A stretch of DNA of 48,110 nt. Origin: Candidatus Aquitaenariimonas noxiae. GTDB lineage: Bacteria; Omnitrophota; Gorgyraeia; Aquitaenariimonadales; Aquitaenariimonadaceae. Below, in pieces: positions 29,801 through 35,309 of this stretch (the stretch's first letter is position 1; each line of letters opens with the position of its first letter). Location of the stretch: contig PEWV01000009.1 in the NCBI GenBank assembly GCA_002780005.1, positions 1-48,110 on the forward strand. The letters run 5' to 3'. The position numbers and the translations under genes are program-made. Below the pieces are notes generated by a model that was not told the DNA's origin, ran no database searches, and worked only from the letters and a program-made list of their open reading frames with translations.

Positions 29801-31151
29801 GAGGGAAAGATTTAAGGGTATAGCTATGACTCAGGAGGATATGCTGTGGGAAACCGCCGCCGCCATTATGAAGGCCTACCCTGCTATAGAAATCAACCGA
29901 GATGAATTGGCGAGCTACGCTCGGAATGTGCCCCTTACCGTTGGCAGTATTGCCGAATCCATTTGGCACAATTACGGCCCACGGGTTGCCGAAATAGTTG
30001 GCAGCAGCGAGCCAATAAATAATAGCCAGGATGTCTATGATAGGCTAGTCGTGAAATTCATGGATTTTGGCGATGCGTTATTCCCGACGCCGCAAGAAGC
30101 AGTGCGTTTTGCTGCTGCGAACGGAGGTATTGCAGTCCTTGCGCATCCCAAACAGTATATTAAAAATGGCGATAGTATGGATGGGTTAAGAGCATATGTT
30201 TCAGAACTGGCAGAAGCTGGATTGAAAGGTTTGCAGGTAAGCGATTGGAGAAACAGCGATGAGGATACAAGGGCATTTAGAGGACTTGCTCAAGAATTTG
30301 GTCTTATCATGTTGGCAGGATCAGATTATCATGGCGCGCCATATTCGCCTGTGAGTACATTGGCCTTAGGCGGAGTGACCGAAGAGCATCCGAATGGCAA
30401 TTTGGATTTGGAGCTAGGCGCTTACGCTCAGGTTGCCGTTTTAAAATCAGCGCAGTCTGCAATTGCGTCTACAACTCAAGCTGTACCCCCAGTTGTTGAT
30501 GCAACAATGGAACTTAAAAGAAATCATCAACTTACCTCGCACGTTGAATCAGGTATGGTTGCTCCTAATGTAACCAAACGAGAGGAGCCTGTCGTTATCT
30601 TTATGGATACAGATACCGTTCCGTACGGCCAAAAGACAGAGACCGACGCAGAATTGGTTACCTTGAGAGAATTATACCAAAAGAGATACGGCGATAATGT
30701 TATTCTTATCAAAGGTTCTATTTCGGAAGGCAAGCTTGACACAGAGCTGGCGCGGCTAGAGCGCGAAGGTGTATCGATTAACATGGCAAATGTTATTGTA
30801 ATAGCGGCGCAATCAAATGAAGAGAATATGCCTTCCGGGATAAGCGAAGCGAACAAAACTATAATTGCAAATGTTGATACCGATAGCTTCATACACATAG
30901 AGCCGATAGTGGGTTTTGCCTTGGCAAGGGCGTTTGCAAATGAAACGACACAGGAAGCGGATATGCACAATCTTTTTAATCTTTATAAGGCAATTTCAGA
31001 TGAGGCAAATGCCTTGACAGAAGAAGAATTCAGGGCGGCTATAACAAATAGGCAGAAGATAGTGATAATACTGCCTAAGCCGCAGCCATTTGATAGTGAC
31101 GAACTTAAACAATTACACGAGTATGCGCATGAATTATTGGGGTCAGCATAA
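17841..31151 (+). CDS. Giant secreted multidomain protein with repeated HE-x-MDA modules
   Basis: 4,436 codons; function unknown. A basic N-terminus and hydrophobic segment (about residues 56-76) precede LAPATGDQ (78-85), so export is likely. In order: HEI-ARS module (H251/E252); long alpha-helical stretch (300-900); HDALH with a further His (1113-1123); four tandem 82-85-residue repeats (1141-1473); HE-x-MDA module 1 (H1846); Rossmann methyltransferase-like EVGSG (2011); charged helical stretch; second HEI-ARS module (H2532); internal lipobox Cys 2617 with Pro-rich linker; GH18-like TIM barrel (D2782/E2784); module 2 (H3125); kinase-like GDTHGGQ (D3352); CheD-like C3490/H3510; module 3 (H3820); PHP site (H3895 to H4164); C-terminal domain (from ~4248) shared with the next gene. 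Domain names are from visible motifs only. Residues count from ATG 17841; GTG 17853, 5 nt after GGAGG, is the better-supported start. Confidence 0.85.
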   Translation: MEERVQNRRSEEVVKRGYLRKDIARSSKPLRGIIWCGLAISIYRLRIALNRVLLDSITISVLVSFLFSTITPSYSFALAPATGDQESYQSMLDYMWRLRHQQHNDETTPLTMDGFIAAHVESGDIYTISDIDSKLDPRLLDRLEEIKGAIGEILADSCPDVEDGHVLLRRLEERGIKIQLLVASDEENLPKYEEIDELTNGEEKGQEVRGHASTDYITLIVRRGELEKGEVLLGKGRSCHLATFVAGVCVHEIFARSSMAQTALEALGGQDVNRVRGLLHSLEGRRKQAEQEIIEHGQIEAPELRTELAQLEFDETLSDDLRDYAADASSQGHLPEDIIEIPYIGRRLQPERELTERQAEERASIELQKDIALLIADLKLVIADAKSASTDTQMAGIEGRMRKLLEQIKEIYTSVPVAIQENRPYGFYKDLLAQLKERRDSKNPGSIYQQIEEADRRNDAKALARLNQEAIRNNRLVLKVQMMVAGKILTGRSGLKESSMMRNAALWSLEGALNSAKALEDELHYRTQRLRVAKFVREIETTDPIGNIVRTFRLEGFNIEVLEPAPGQEEPKVSIRQQKWINVHTNLERIQQNIRKGNIAKALEQIDTLIALYNVRYIVAMERYRDIAGELKALRKVIQKLPDAQAPPASASEDTEARIDNIARNIVHPKQRIWVDIQFQDLAAAFRSRIHILAGYVTEYNLIVANKSNIEYYAEKLLVAREKGYLPQRNKNIILGGLTRLVEWTDRGFVYPKQFATIDLKPAIELIERDEFESAEKYLREAVAEMEKRLAEITRISANEKKAAVALYAEFRDHDVSARVEGIIASARDKNFDQALNQLSDLREMYFNQELVEPGYVRAEFLLRGVVSMIRGAQRQKNPEPTIAKLQERLDQVKEDIAHKNSYRVAVTQESGASRFIFINPGTTARGLLAMLKRNPNETSISTGAGWIPQDQLTSHKLRDSTTVTIASSENVSFGDICALDEHDPTFVGLDQQIAQTFDTLRKALGVEDQFISETQFDQALQMQGKATQTELAVIREDIKKFLREKIRGDLPNIYFLPSEGLYLWDVNNHNAAAHFSRDNHSIYINLNFVRFLQQNLDDPIELQQAFRALALHDALHIEGKAHISALRSSGQASPELMRVFDKAKFLHLVRHALADKNLNVLSSWNMQHSEYRSLQQRLRNNIAGGYPAVFTAWAEDIANIAEEVTGERRYIPYSDIRQRIAFNEEEDKKAFLEIVRRALKEDNIGMLSRKNVSRVDNALTRRLDNNVPGGYTAVLTRWAEDIANVVEEVTGQRRYITYEEVRRYRSFDEETDKKAFLEVARHALENNDLSMLSFAGMRVSNDALRTELHFNTPGGYSAVFTRWREDIADVAEEVTDKRRYILYEEVRRNQPFDKDIDKEAFLEIVQRAVEEDNLAMLSPTGMRGLDYALLGRLNNNIQGGYQGVFAEWREDIADIVEEVKGERRYLDYENDIIQTSSFGRVSYWMGKAFPSMLERNTAIVLFVMGLIDEPEKGRNWQVSFTPEGARYACFVDFYSNNGAGSIIFEPHGNRRESLADYEQTRRHQYKGTWVDQIQHVFFFERINALMSDILPQLLGREITEQERTRIAHLIEESERETQIALEIDATAEGAFAEWPEPGAGVVEIADVHLRQPEIVKVFEEEPELELAGAPGQNLVKGDIPESDISNEQQSLIEGGFAVAWNMKNADQVIAILEKETLEDDDYAALLSLLPNLPANTRELLKQNLESPEARKTLAGSIRAESDAVMDALKDAEAYAETFKDEYRQFFLENIKSLEKRRFVVFFSKEGLFANGQVLGHGSANNNSTYIHTSGINNLGVTGIALVLLHEHMDAIRGRHEEDIENEIFDKEIRTPWEASMVCRWIRTNGSQGRIDPGLEGLRSSGGPLYAGLANLARLIKYISENNIQIKPGLEDEIASAFELCVISNETRTQAQNAFRHNYYIRAYLGGIYQRQALSLIEELPLAEDNVKRSMMRAMMVRRLTQGPQGGKIIEVGSGFSIHPLLQAVLNPAVDQVVTVDRRSLLDRDTQIIPARNLIDELEKRGCQYIPIEMDAVNLVPKCGFGSDTFDHASAFDIFGGMDYSEYANWTMNDFSNRKPPPYKIMQNLLNLVREGGTILVTSTSPGIGIPIDSAELLDRVAKDMGIVIRGGNSFKYDVSDSKGVLFAVLKKPAKEPNGYTPLDEEHHLFQNVFKLAVRYQEHSARYVNGALNTSVLEQTIANLRGFLRVAELRVTTAKQFLSGGERVEGAREKLSEMRQKLRYMAVLTSSVYALAIEGLGREMEPVQREKVEALDTVLALRKELTGTADIKEREAIIQRMIYYTNLFQDSRSASQVEDQIKDFERELRALRTGYVITDEELQLVLEDIRAGEGANSEILMAQITAKREYADEIKRRYVEHESPLNPLAIDTVIQRCAERKQVFSLFDQDIRVLGAEFGDAIRMSGATGTLAGLKRVLESTGGDIQIAFVNSEAELPVYQGERVWGHAGTYVTAFALPSEMHTPEGRRKIIARLFHEIRARSHKPEQPLDEFEITNVSIANDVMVNGCLMDPGLRAEFAGLTFPEELDIMERDYAIDFESGRFKFIATLFLGAAGAALAGCPKPAPQPQPKPPAVVEPAAPVPIQPAAPAPSSELMAQVQNSAKVIKSIPNGKFTAMFWDTAEIDTANDFKDLAAFGFNEVIVDGYDFEQGNIRVERMEKIIIAAYDAGITSFKFVMGAPDWPYEGKGFAVQATTTLCGKMAELKRNLEQRDLPGVAGIIKGIAIDVEPHTVENWDYDLGPYCSLHNQLESIASKNKLTYNRIEAFWYAQPTTEDGKRIKNYTTVTGDDVSYIMSYRATGNGTFGMASFIGEKSYHVGGFDLVETSPIGYSGAYNSLPRALSKYVELSKAQRGKTFNGAFVHAGSINDFRVALNGWREGRVVAQDQNLAKGIPGSPNEVEAEIRAEQDRLINEGFAVAWSMRHADEIMNILQKDGELTEEDCDVLVDFFPDLTDRTATRGLLIRNLAGRPVRQALIRSIQAQRHAIFNISLHQDIYRDMFKEEYRDSVEANMPALRNRRFVIFFSNEGFFAQARVLGHGSPDDRYNSIYMHTDSIETLNFDSLALIMLHEHMDAVRGRHENDIQDNIFYVNIKQPWNGMLGITQTENVAFNTYALASGVRTRAEFLNGREVHIRGVAPEPRRIINYIRALRTRTDDGRMAVPQVFRVYIPLLKIDQAASMANGEIVFERKTDDELPPETADALRQAAEQGIFELVELEEIDDYRREARNLNVDENSFIQAFTGTNSIPFVSEWVDGPNVYDFIAMHRDNPELMRRLGAGLARTQKALHRSGLICGDTHGGQFVVKGEAEEVLRVDLVNVYSVEEEWRENIRIEHGEIMNVLSGTEGLETFLDGYTPLAVDNLVRGVEGPEHVDWGERLESAIEAARIELMQPMLSNNIEGGMLARRVATGDCEAIVVEDEEGVFNLGTQEVASCVAVCAFGIRPNGKRVLGLGHFRGASLSDTKRNFERLLRRMELRGAIPDSIQTCFVGVWPTDEPFRMVIRSMQAQYSDLIKAIWFNDSNERLTIVVGSNMRIYYSDWYNLSEPVPDSELCRYFTPGSEARMARNGVVQPLEGQAAPGQPMGNGLALQDQNLIKGNIPEADIRAEQTRLINEGFAVAWNAGNVDQIITALEKDKLDDADITLMLSLFDNPLGNLNELLAEHLRSPPVKAVLLASIKAQKQALDDIRANPAKYAGMFKVPITQDNIDSLLNRRFVVFISDRGAFAEGSVLGHGSNDTSYNSVYMHTVGIQGLGQDGIALVMLHENMDAIRGTHEEDIDDARFDAVIRQPWEVIIARNTIEELLGDQNREARLEAARVLKRAENFDNIKLLGRVEVDWHTHTYHSDGYQTPTALVYEAYRRGLKAVAITDHNSFEGVEEAIEAGKIFGIEIIPGIEIMTSDYQRYGTEILAYWPNAEGFLTWFNSPNGIAARERFKGIAMTQEDMLWETAAAIMKAYPAIEINRDELASYARNVPLTVGSIAESIWHNYGPRVAEIVGSSEPINNSQDVYDRLVVKFMDFGDALFPTPQEAVRFAAANGGIAVLAHPKQYIKNGDSMDGLRAYVSELAEAGLKGLQVSDWRNSDEDTRAFRGLAQEFGLIMLAGSDYHGAPYSPVSTLALGGVTEEHPNGNLDLELGAYAQVAVLKSAQSAIASTTQAVPPVVDATMELKRNHQLTSHVESGMVAPNVTKREEPVVIFMDTDTVPYGQKTETDAELVTLRELYQKRYGDNVILIKGSISEGKLDTELARLEREGVSINMANVIVIAAQSNEENMPSGISEANKTIIANVDTDSFIHIEPIVGFALARAFANETTQEADMHNLFNLYKAISDEANALTEEEFRAAITNRQKIVIILPKPQPFDSDELKQLHEYAHELLGSA
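18364..18825 (+). repeat. HEI-ARS module, copy A (giant protein, N-terminal)
   Basis: Pattern shared with two other places: a beta strand IQLLV, LPKY, then HAS-x-YIT, then HEIFARS (H251, E252), ending near DYAA. Family not recognised. Follows directly on the LAPATGDQ N-terminal segment. Confidence 0.6.
21261..22260 (+). repeat. Four tandem 82-85-residue protein repeats
   Basis: Units begin at 21261, 21507, 21762 and 22017 (82, 85 and 85 codons apart). Each carries DKKAFLEIVRRAL-like, LSxxxM, RLxNNxxGGYxAVF, RWxEDIA, EEVTGxRRYI and YEEVR segments. The DNA copies have diverged, so this is an old amplification kept at protein level. The helix pattern is loosely like DNA-binding or scaffold repeats; I cannot assign a family. 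Confidence 0.85.
22855..23463 (+). repeat. HE-x-MDA module, copy 1
   Basis: About 200 residues: linker GQNLVKGDIP, a helical half beginning EQQSLIEGGFAVAWN, then RRFVVFFSKEG, VLGHGS, YIHT, and the motif LLHEHMDAIRGRHEEDI (H1846), ending TPWE. Present four times in the locus. Confidence 0.85.
25270..25620 (+). repeat. HEI-ARS module, copy B (mid-giant protein)
   Basis: GGDIQIAFV, ELPVY, GHAGTYVT, FHEIRARS (H2532), ending RDYAIDF. Directly followed by the internal lipoprotein-like signal at about 25640-25691, the same order as in the neighbouring gene. Confidence 0.75.
26653..27297 (+). repeat. HE-x-MDA module, copy 2
   Basis: Starts with the linker DQNLAKGIPG and helical EQDRLINEGFAVAW, then RRFVIFFSNEG, VLGHGS, YMHT, and LHEHMDAVRGRHENDI (H3125), ending QPWN. 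Confidence 0.85.
28771..29388 (+). repeat. HE-x-MDA module, copy 3
   Basis: Starts with DQNLIKGNIP and EQTRLINEGFAVAWN, then RRFVVFISDRG, VLGHGS, YMHT, and LHENMDAIRGTHEEDI (H3820), ending QPWE. The residue after HE is Asn rather than His, so this position is not invariant. Confidence 0.85.
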
Positions 31152-31152
31152 T

Positions 31153-31262
31153 ATTTGGCTTGGGCTGGTAGCGGATGGGTTAAGAGCCATCTGCGGTTGG
31201 CTAAAGCTACATCCACTGGTTCCGGCGAAACGCTTGGCTGCCGGAACCAGCCCTCGCCAAAT
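31153..31262. other. Foldable 3' element R1 after the giant gene
   Basis: Begins 2 nt after the stop codon. Outer stem ATTTGGC/GCCAAAT (31153-31159 and 31256-31262), then GGGCT/AGCCC (31162-31166 and 31249-31253), AGCGGATG/CATCCACT (31170-31177 and 31210-31217, one mismatch) and AGCCA/TGGCT around loop TCTGCGGT. An extra perfect 9-bp hairpin occupies 31218-31248. Positions 31183-31202 are identical to R2 over 20 nt. No T-run follows, so it is not a simple terminator. It could be an RNA or DNA hairpin of unknown role. Confidence 0.75.
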
Positions 31263-31263
31263 T

Positions 31264-31295
31264 TAGTAGTTAGGTATAAGTAGGTAGTAGGTAGG
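31264..31295. repeat. TAG-type heptanucleotide array after R1
   Basis: TAGTAGT, TAGGTAT, AAGTAGG, TAGTAGG, TAGG. It starts 1 nt after the outer stem of R1. The rest of the gap (31296-31367) is AT-rich with no convincing promoter; a GGGGG-containing ribosome-binding site precedes the next ATG. Confidence 0.75.
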
Positions 31296-31367
31296 AGAAA
31301 AAAATGCAATTATATTTATTATGCTGGGAATTAAATATAAACATAAAAGAAAAGCAGGGGGCTTAAC

Positions 31368-34300
31368 ATGATTAATTACAGAACAAGGCACAAAAGGTTT
31401 TTTAAGTTAATATCGGCATGTATAGCTTCATTGTTTTTAGCTAACCAAATAGTATGGGCAAACCCTGACGTGAGCATGCTTGCTCCTGCCACTGGCGATC
31501 AAGAAACCTATCAAACTATGGTTAGAGATATGTGGGAACTGAGGAACCAAAGGCACAATGATGAGACTACTCCGCTCACAATTGATGGCTTTATAGCCTC
31601 GCACATTCAAGATCTGCAATCTCTCACGTACATACCGCTTGATTCGCCGTATGTAAATGAACGGGTTAATATACGAAAGGCGCTTGAAGAGGCGTTGAAA
31701 CTAAGCGGCGCAGAAAGTGTTCTTACCGATTTAGAGGAAACATTGACATCGCTAGGTGGACAGATACAACTTCTTATTGTGGACGATGGGGTAGAGCTTC
31801 CTAAGTATAAGGATGAGGCTACGGGGGAGGAAAAGGAAGTACGGGCTCACGCCTCAAGTAAATATATAACAGTGATCGTGCGAAAAGGCGAATTAGAAAA
31901 GGGAAAGGTGGCCGACATCATTCCCTTCATCATAGGCAAAATATTTCATGAGATACGAGCCAGGTCAACCCGTGCGGATGAATTAGCCATTGAAGCTCAG
32001 CCTACTACGGAAGAAGATGTAAACGCTGTGGTCAGAAGGTTTGAAGAAGGGAACGAAAATATAGAAAGATCAGTGCGGCAAATAGGCCAGATACCTGCTG
32101 ACTCGCCGTATAGGGATGAATTTGTTTCTCTTTCATTTGATCAAGAACTTTCAATAATAAACAGAGATTATGCGGCAAGGACAGGATTAGAAAGATATAT
32201 CAAGCTTTTAAGAAGTCCACGAAGATCGAAAATCGGAAAATTCGCAGCTAATTATTTACCATCCGAGCCATTAATTCCTTTGAATGTAGTTTCTGAACAA
32301 AAAATAGATCCTGAATCACTTGCTTGGGCAGGAGTTCTTGAAGGTTCTGAAGCGGATAGAGATGCGCTTTTTGCTCACCTTGTGGAGCTATACGTTTCTT
32401 CCGGAAAAATGAGTGATAGGGTGACCCCAGTAGCTGTAAGAAGCAATTTTGCAATGGCATGGGATAATTTTAGAGCATCTTTGGGAACTAGACTGTTCGC
32501 GTTGGTAGGAGTAGCAATTTTAGCTATTGCAATGTCGGGTTGTTCACGTAATACTCCGGCAATATTGCCTTCCAACCAAACAAATATAACTATACCTGCG
32601 GCAGCCGCTCAGGCAGGTTTTTTTGAAAGACAGCTACCTCCGCTTGCGAGAGCTACAATGGGGAAATGGCTGAGAGATACCGGCTCTACGGGTGTTACGG
32701 GCCCTATAACTAGAGATCCGGATACGATAATGCAAAAGTATTTTGGCAGAATTGCATGGGATGGAAGGGATGTGTCCGATCAGCTGAAGACCGCTATCGG
32801 CAAGATGTCATCAAGAGATAGGGAAGCTGTGCGAGGGGCTCTTGTCGATGCGTTCTACAAATATGTTAAGCAGGAACTTAAGTACAAGAAAGACGTCGGG
32901 CCGCTTGATAGCACGGATGTAATGACATATCATCAACTGAACTGCCAGAGGTCTGTTGAGCTGCTTTTAGGTTATTATAAATGGTTGGGTGTTGACGGTA
33001 CCGTTATCGCCATTCCGGTTGATGCAGATCCTGATGGCGAAAAAGTCGACCATATTTGTTTCGGAGAGCTTAAAAAGGCAGGCAAGGGGAAAACAAGCAT
33101 TGTTATACACGACCCGACTTTTCAGCTTATAACAGGCCAAACCCAGGACTTAAGCTATGAACCCTCACATCAGTCTATAGCCGTACCTGTTAATGGCAGG
33201 ATCCAAATGATGAGCGTTCAGGCGCTTAAAACCGGAGTAGAGAATGGTACTATAAAATTTGATCCCGCCAGCATAGCGCAGGCGAATAGCATGGCTTTTG
33301 ACTTGCTTCATACAGGCGGGTATTTTGACGAAGTTAATAGATTGAGCACGCTTGCGGTTGGTACGATCAATTCCGATCCCAACGATACATCGCTCGCAGC
33401 AACTCAATTAAATGAGGCTCTGGAAGCTGCGCAGGCGGCACTGAAACATTATGAAGCCGTGGCGGATTATTTTCAGTTATGTCCTTCCAGCCGTGCTGTA
33501 TGCGATAAGAATCTTGCAAGCGCAAGAAGAGCTTTGGATGGGATCCAGAAAAACATAGATATAAATCAACGGAATATTCAAGCGGGCCAGCATAACGCAC
33601 AGGAAGCGCAGGTGCAAGACGACTTTACAAAGTTGAAAGGCATAGTTACCGAGATGGATAGCCTTGCCCAACAGGCAGTAGGCTTTAATAATGCAGCCAG
33701 AACTTCCAGTGACCCGTTGACAGAATTGAAAAAGGCCAAGGACGCATGCGACCGCGCAAAGGCAAAACGTGGCGAATTTGACCAATCTTACGCAAAAGTT
33801 ACGGATAAAAGGATTTTGGATGCATTCAAGCGTGTTTCCGAAGCGGGAGATGCTGAAATTACTCAACTTAGCGCTACGATACAGCAAAATATCGACGGTT
33901 ATCAATCGGCCGGAAACCAGAACCTCGCAAAAGGTATCCCCGGGACTCCTGAAGGCGTAGAAACGATAATCAGAGATGAACAAAAGGCTTTGATAGAAGG
34001 CGGGCAGGCAATAGCTTGGAACGTATCCAATGCAGACCAAATAGTAGCTATTTTAGAAAAAGATGAATTGGAAGAAACCGATTATGAGACGCTCCTGAGC
34101 CTGTTCGAATGGTTACCGGCTGATACCCTGGAACTTCTGAAAGAAAACATACGCTCACCTCCTTTGCGTAAAGCCCTAACTCAGTCTGTCACGGTCCAAA
34201 GAGATGCTGTGGCCGATATTTTAAAAAATCCATCTGCTTATATAGATATGTTTAAGCCGGAGTATAGGCAAACGGCGATGGATAATATACGGGCTCTTAA

Positions 34301-35309
34301 CAATCGCAGATTTGTCGTATTTTTCTCAAGCGATGGAGTATTCGCAAGTTCGCAGGTTCTTGGACACGGCTCAAAAAATACAAACTCAATATATATGCAC
34401 ACCAATAGCATATCAGGTCTTGACCGGTCAGGTCTTGCCCTGGCCTTATTGCACGAACACATGGATGCCATAAGGAATAAGCACGAGGAAGACATGGATG
34501 ATGCAACGTTTGATGTGAGCATAAGGCAGCCGTGGAATAAGCTATTGGAAGCAAAACCGGCAACCGCAGCATATGCAGCTGCGGATATTGGTGCTCAGCC
34601 CGCGAGAGAAGAGGAGCCTATGGTTGCGGCTGTAGCTACAGATGTTGTTGCGCAGCCGACAGCAGGCGCTACTCAATCCACACATCCTATTACACTAGAA
34701 GACCAGAAAACATTAATAGCTCAGAACAGGGGTATGGCTGAAGACCTCCAAGCCCAGGTAGTAGCGCCCGAGGTGAAGACTAGAGGCGAACCCATAACAA
34801 TATTCGTAGACAAAGATGCAGTGCCATACGGCCAGAAGACAGAGGTGGATGCCCAGCTTGCAAAGCTCAGAACTCTATACGAGCGAAGATACAGTAGTCA
34901 GGTTGTGCTTGTAAAAGGTTCTATATCCGAAGGAGATCTTGACAACCTCCAGGGCGAAAACGTTATAGTTGTCGCGGCCCAGGCCAACCAGGCAAGGATA
35001 CCTGCGAGTATCCCGGAGGGTAATAGGACCATAATATCAGAAATAGGCAAAGACGATTTCATACACATAGAGCCTATAGTGGGATTTGCGCTAGCAAAGG
35101 TATTTGCTGCAGAGTCAAACATAGCAAGGCTCTTTAATTTATACAAGGCAATATCTGATGAGACCTCGGCATTGACAGCGGATGAGTTCAGGGCCGCCAT
35201 AACAGATAAGCAGGCAATAACAATAACCCTGCCTAAGCCGCGGCCGTTTGATAGAGACGAGATAAAGGAGCTGCATAAGTATGCATTGGAACTGTTGAAG
35301 TCAGCGTAG
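31368..35309 (+). CDS. Large secreted multidomain protein, paralogue of the giant protein
   Basis: 1,313 residues; function unknown. A clear signal peptide (hydrophobic residues 13-29, likely cleavage after A31) is followed by LAPATGDQETYQ and a DETTPLT-DGFIA-H segment nearly identical to the giant protein. Then comes an HEI-ARS module (about 129-271), an internal lipoprotein-like segment with Cys 392, and a region with the spacing of a transglutaminase-like catalytic triad (C526 in NCQRSVELLL, H562 in DHICF, D582 in IHDPTF). Charged helices follow (about 640-845), one HE-x-MDA module (H1029), an Ala-rich linker, and a C-terminal domain (about 1140-1313, with IFVDKDAVPYGQK and FIHIEPIVGFALAK) shared with the giant protein. 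The stop codon TAG is the first triplet of a heptamer array. Probably arose by duplication with the giant gene. Confidence 0.85.
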   Translation: MINYRTRHKRFFKLISACIASLFLANQIVWANPDVSMLAPATGDQETYQTMVRDMWELRNQRHNDETTPLTIDGFIASHIQDLQSLTYIPLDSPYVNERVNIRKALEEALKLSGAESVLTDLEETLTSLGGQIQLLIVDDGVELPKYKDEATGEEKEVRAHASSKYITVIVRKGELEKGKVADIIPFIIGKIFHEIRARSTRADELAIEAQPTTEEDVNAVVRRFEEGNENIERSVRQIGQIPADSPYRDEFVSLSFDQELSIINRDYAARTGLERYIKLLRSPRRSKIGKFAANYLPSEPLIPLNVVSEQKIDPESLAWAGVLEGSEADRDALFAHLVELYVSSGKMSDRVTPVAVRSNFAMAWDNFRASLGTRLFALVGVAILAIAMSGCSRNTPAILPSNQTNITIPAAAAQAGFFERQLPPLARATMGKWLRDTGSTGVTGPITRDPDTIMQKYFGRIAWDGRDVSDQLKTAIGKMSSRDREAVRGALVDAFYKYVKQELKYKKDVGPLDSTDVMTYHQLNCQRSVELLLGYYKWLGVDGTVIAIPVDADPDGEKVDHICFGELKKAGKGKTSIVIHDPTFQLITGQTQDLSYEPSHQSIAVPVNGRIQMMSVQALKTGVENGTIKFDPASIAQANSMAFDLLHTGGYFDEVNRLSTLAVGTINSDPNDTSLAATQLNEALEAAQAALKHYEAVADYFQLCPSSRAVCDKNLASARRALDGIQKNIDINQRNIQAGQHNAQEAQVQDDFTKLKGIVTEMDSLAQQAVGFNNAARTSSDPLTELKKAKDACDRAKAKRGEFDQSYAKVTDKRILDAFKRVSEAGDAEITQLSATIQQNIDGYQSAGNQNLAKGIPGTPEGVETIIRDEQKALIEGGQAIAWNVSNADQIVAILEKDELEETDYETLLSLFEWLPADTLELLKENIRSPPLRKALTQSVTVQRDAVADILKNPSAYIDMFKPEYRQTAMDNIRALNNRRFVVFFSSDGVFASSQVLGHGSKNTNSIYMHTNSISGLDRSGLALALLHEHMDAIRNKHEEDMDDATFDVSIRQPWNKLLEAKPATAAYAAADIGAQPAREEEPMVAAVATDVVAQPTAGATQSTHPITLEDQKTLIAQNRGMAEDLQAQVVAPEVKTRGEPITIFVDKDAVPYGQKTEVDAQLAKLRTLYERRYSSQVVLVKGSISEGDLDNLQGENVIVVAAQANQARIPASIPEGNRTIISEIGKDDFIHIEPIVGFALAKVFAAESNIARLFNLYKAISDETSALTADEFRAAITDKQAITITLPKPRPFDRDEIKELHKYALELLKSA
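31752..32181 (+). repeat. HEI-ARS module, copy C
   Basis: GGQIQLLIV, ELPKY, HASSKYIT, FHEIRARST, ending RDYAART. Followed, after about 100 residues, by the internal lipoprotein-like segment ending in Cys 392 (codon 32541-32543). Confidence 0.75.
33912..34539 (+). repeat. HE-x-MDA module, copy 4
   Basis: Linker NQNLAKGIPG, helical EQKALIEGGQAIAWN, RRFVVFFSSDG, VLGHGS, YMHT, and LLHEHMDAIRNKHEEDM (H1029), ending QPWN. Closest in layout to copies 1 and 2 of the giant protein. Confidence 0.85.

Noticed and set aside
31153-31262. R1 as an intrinsic terminator
   Set aside because: Strong stems but no T-run follows, unlike the clear terminators after groEL and guaB3.
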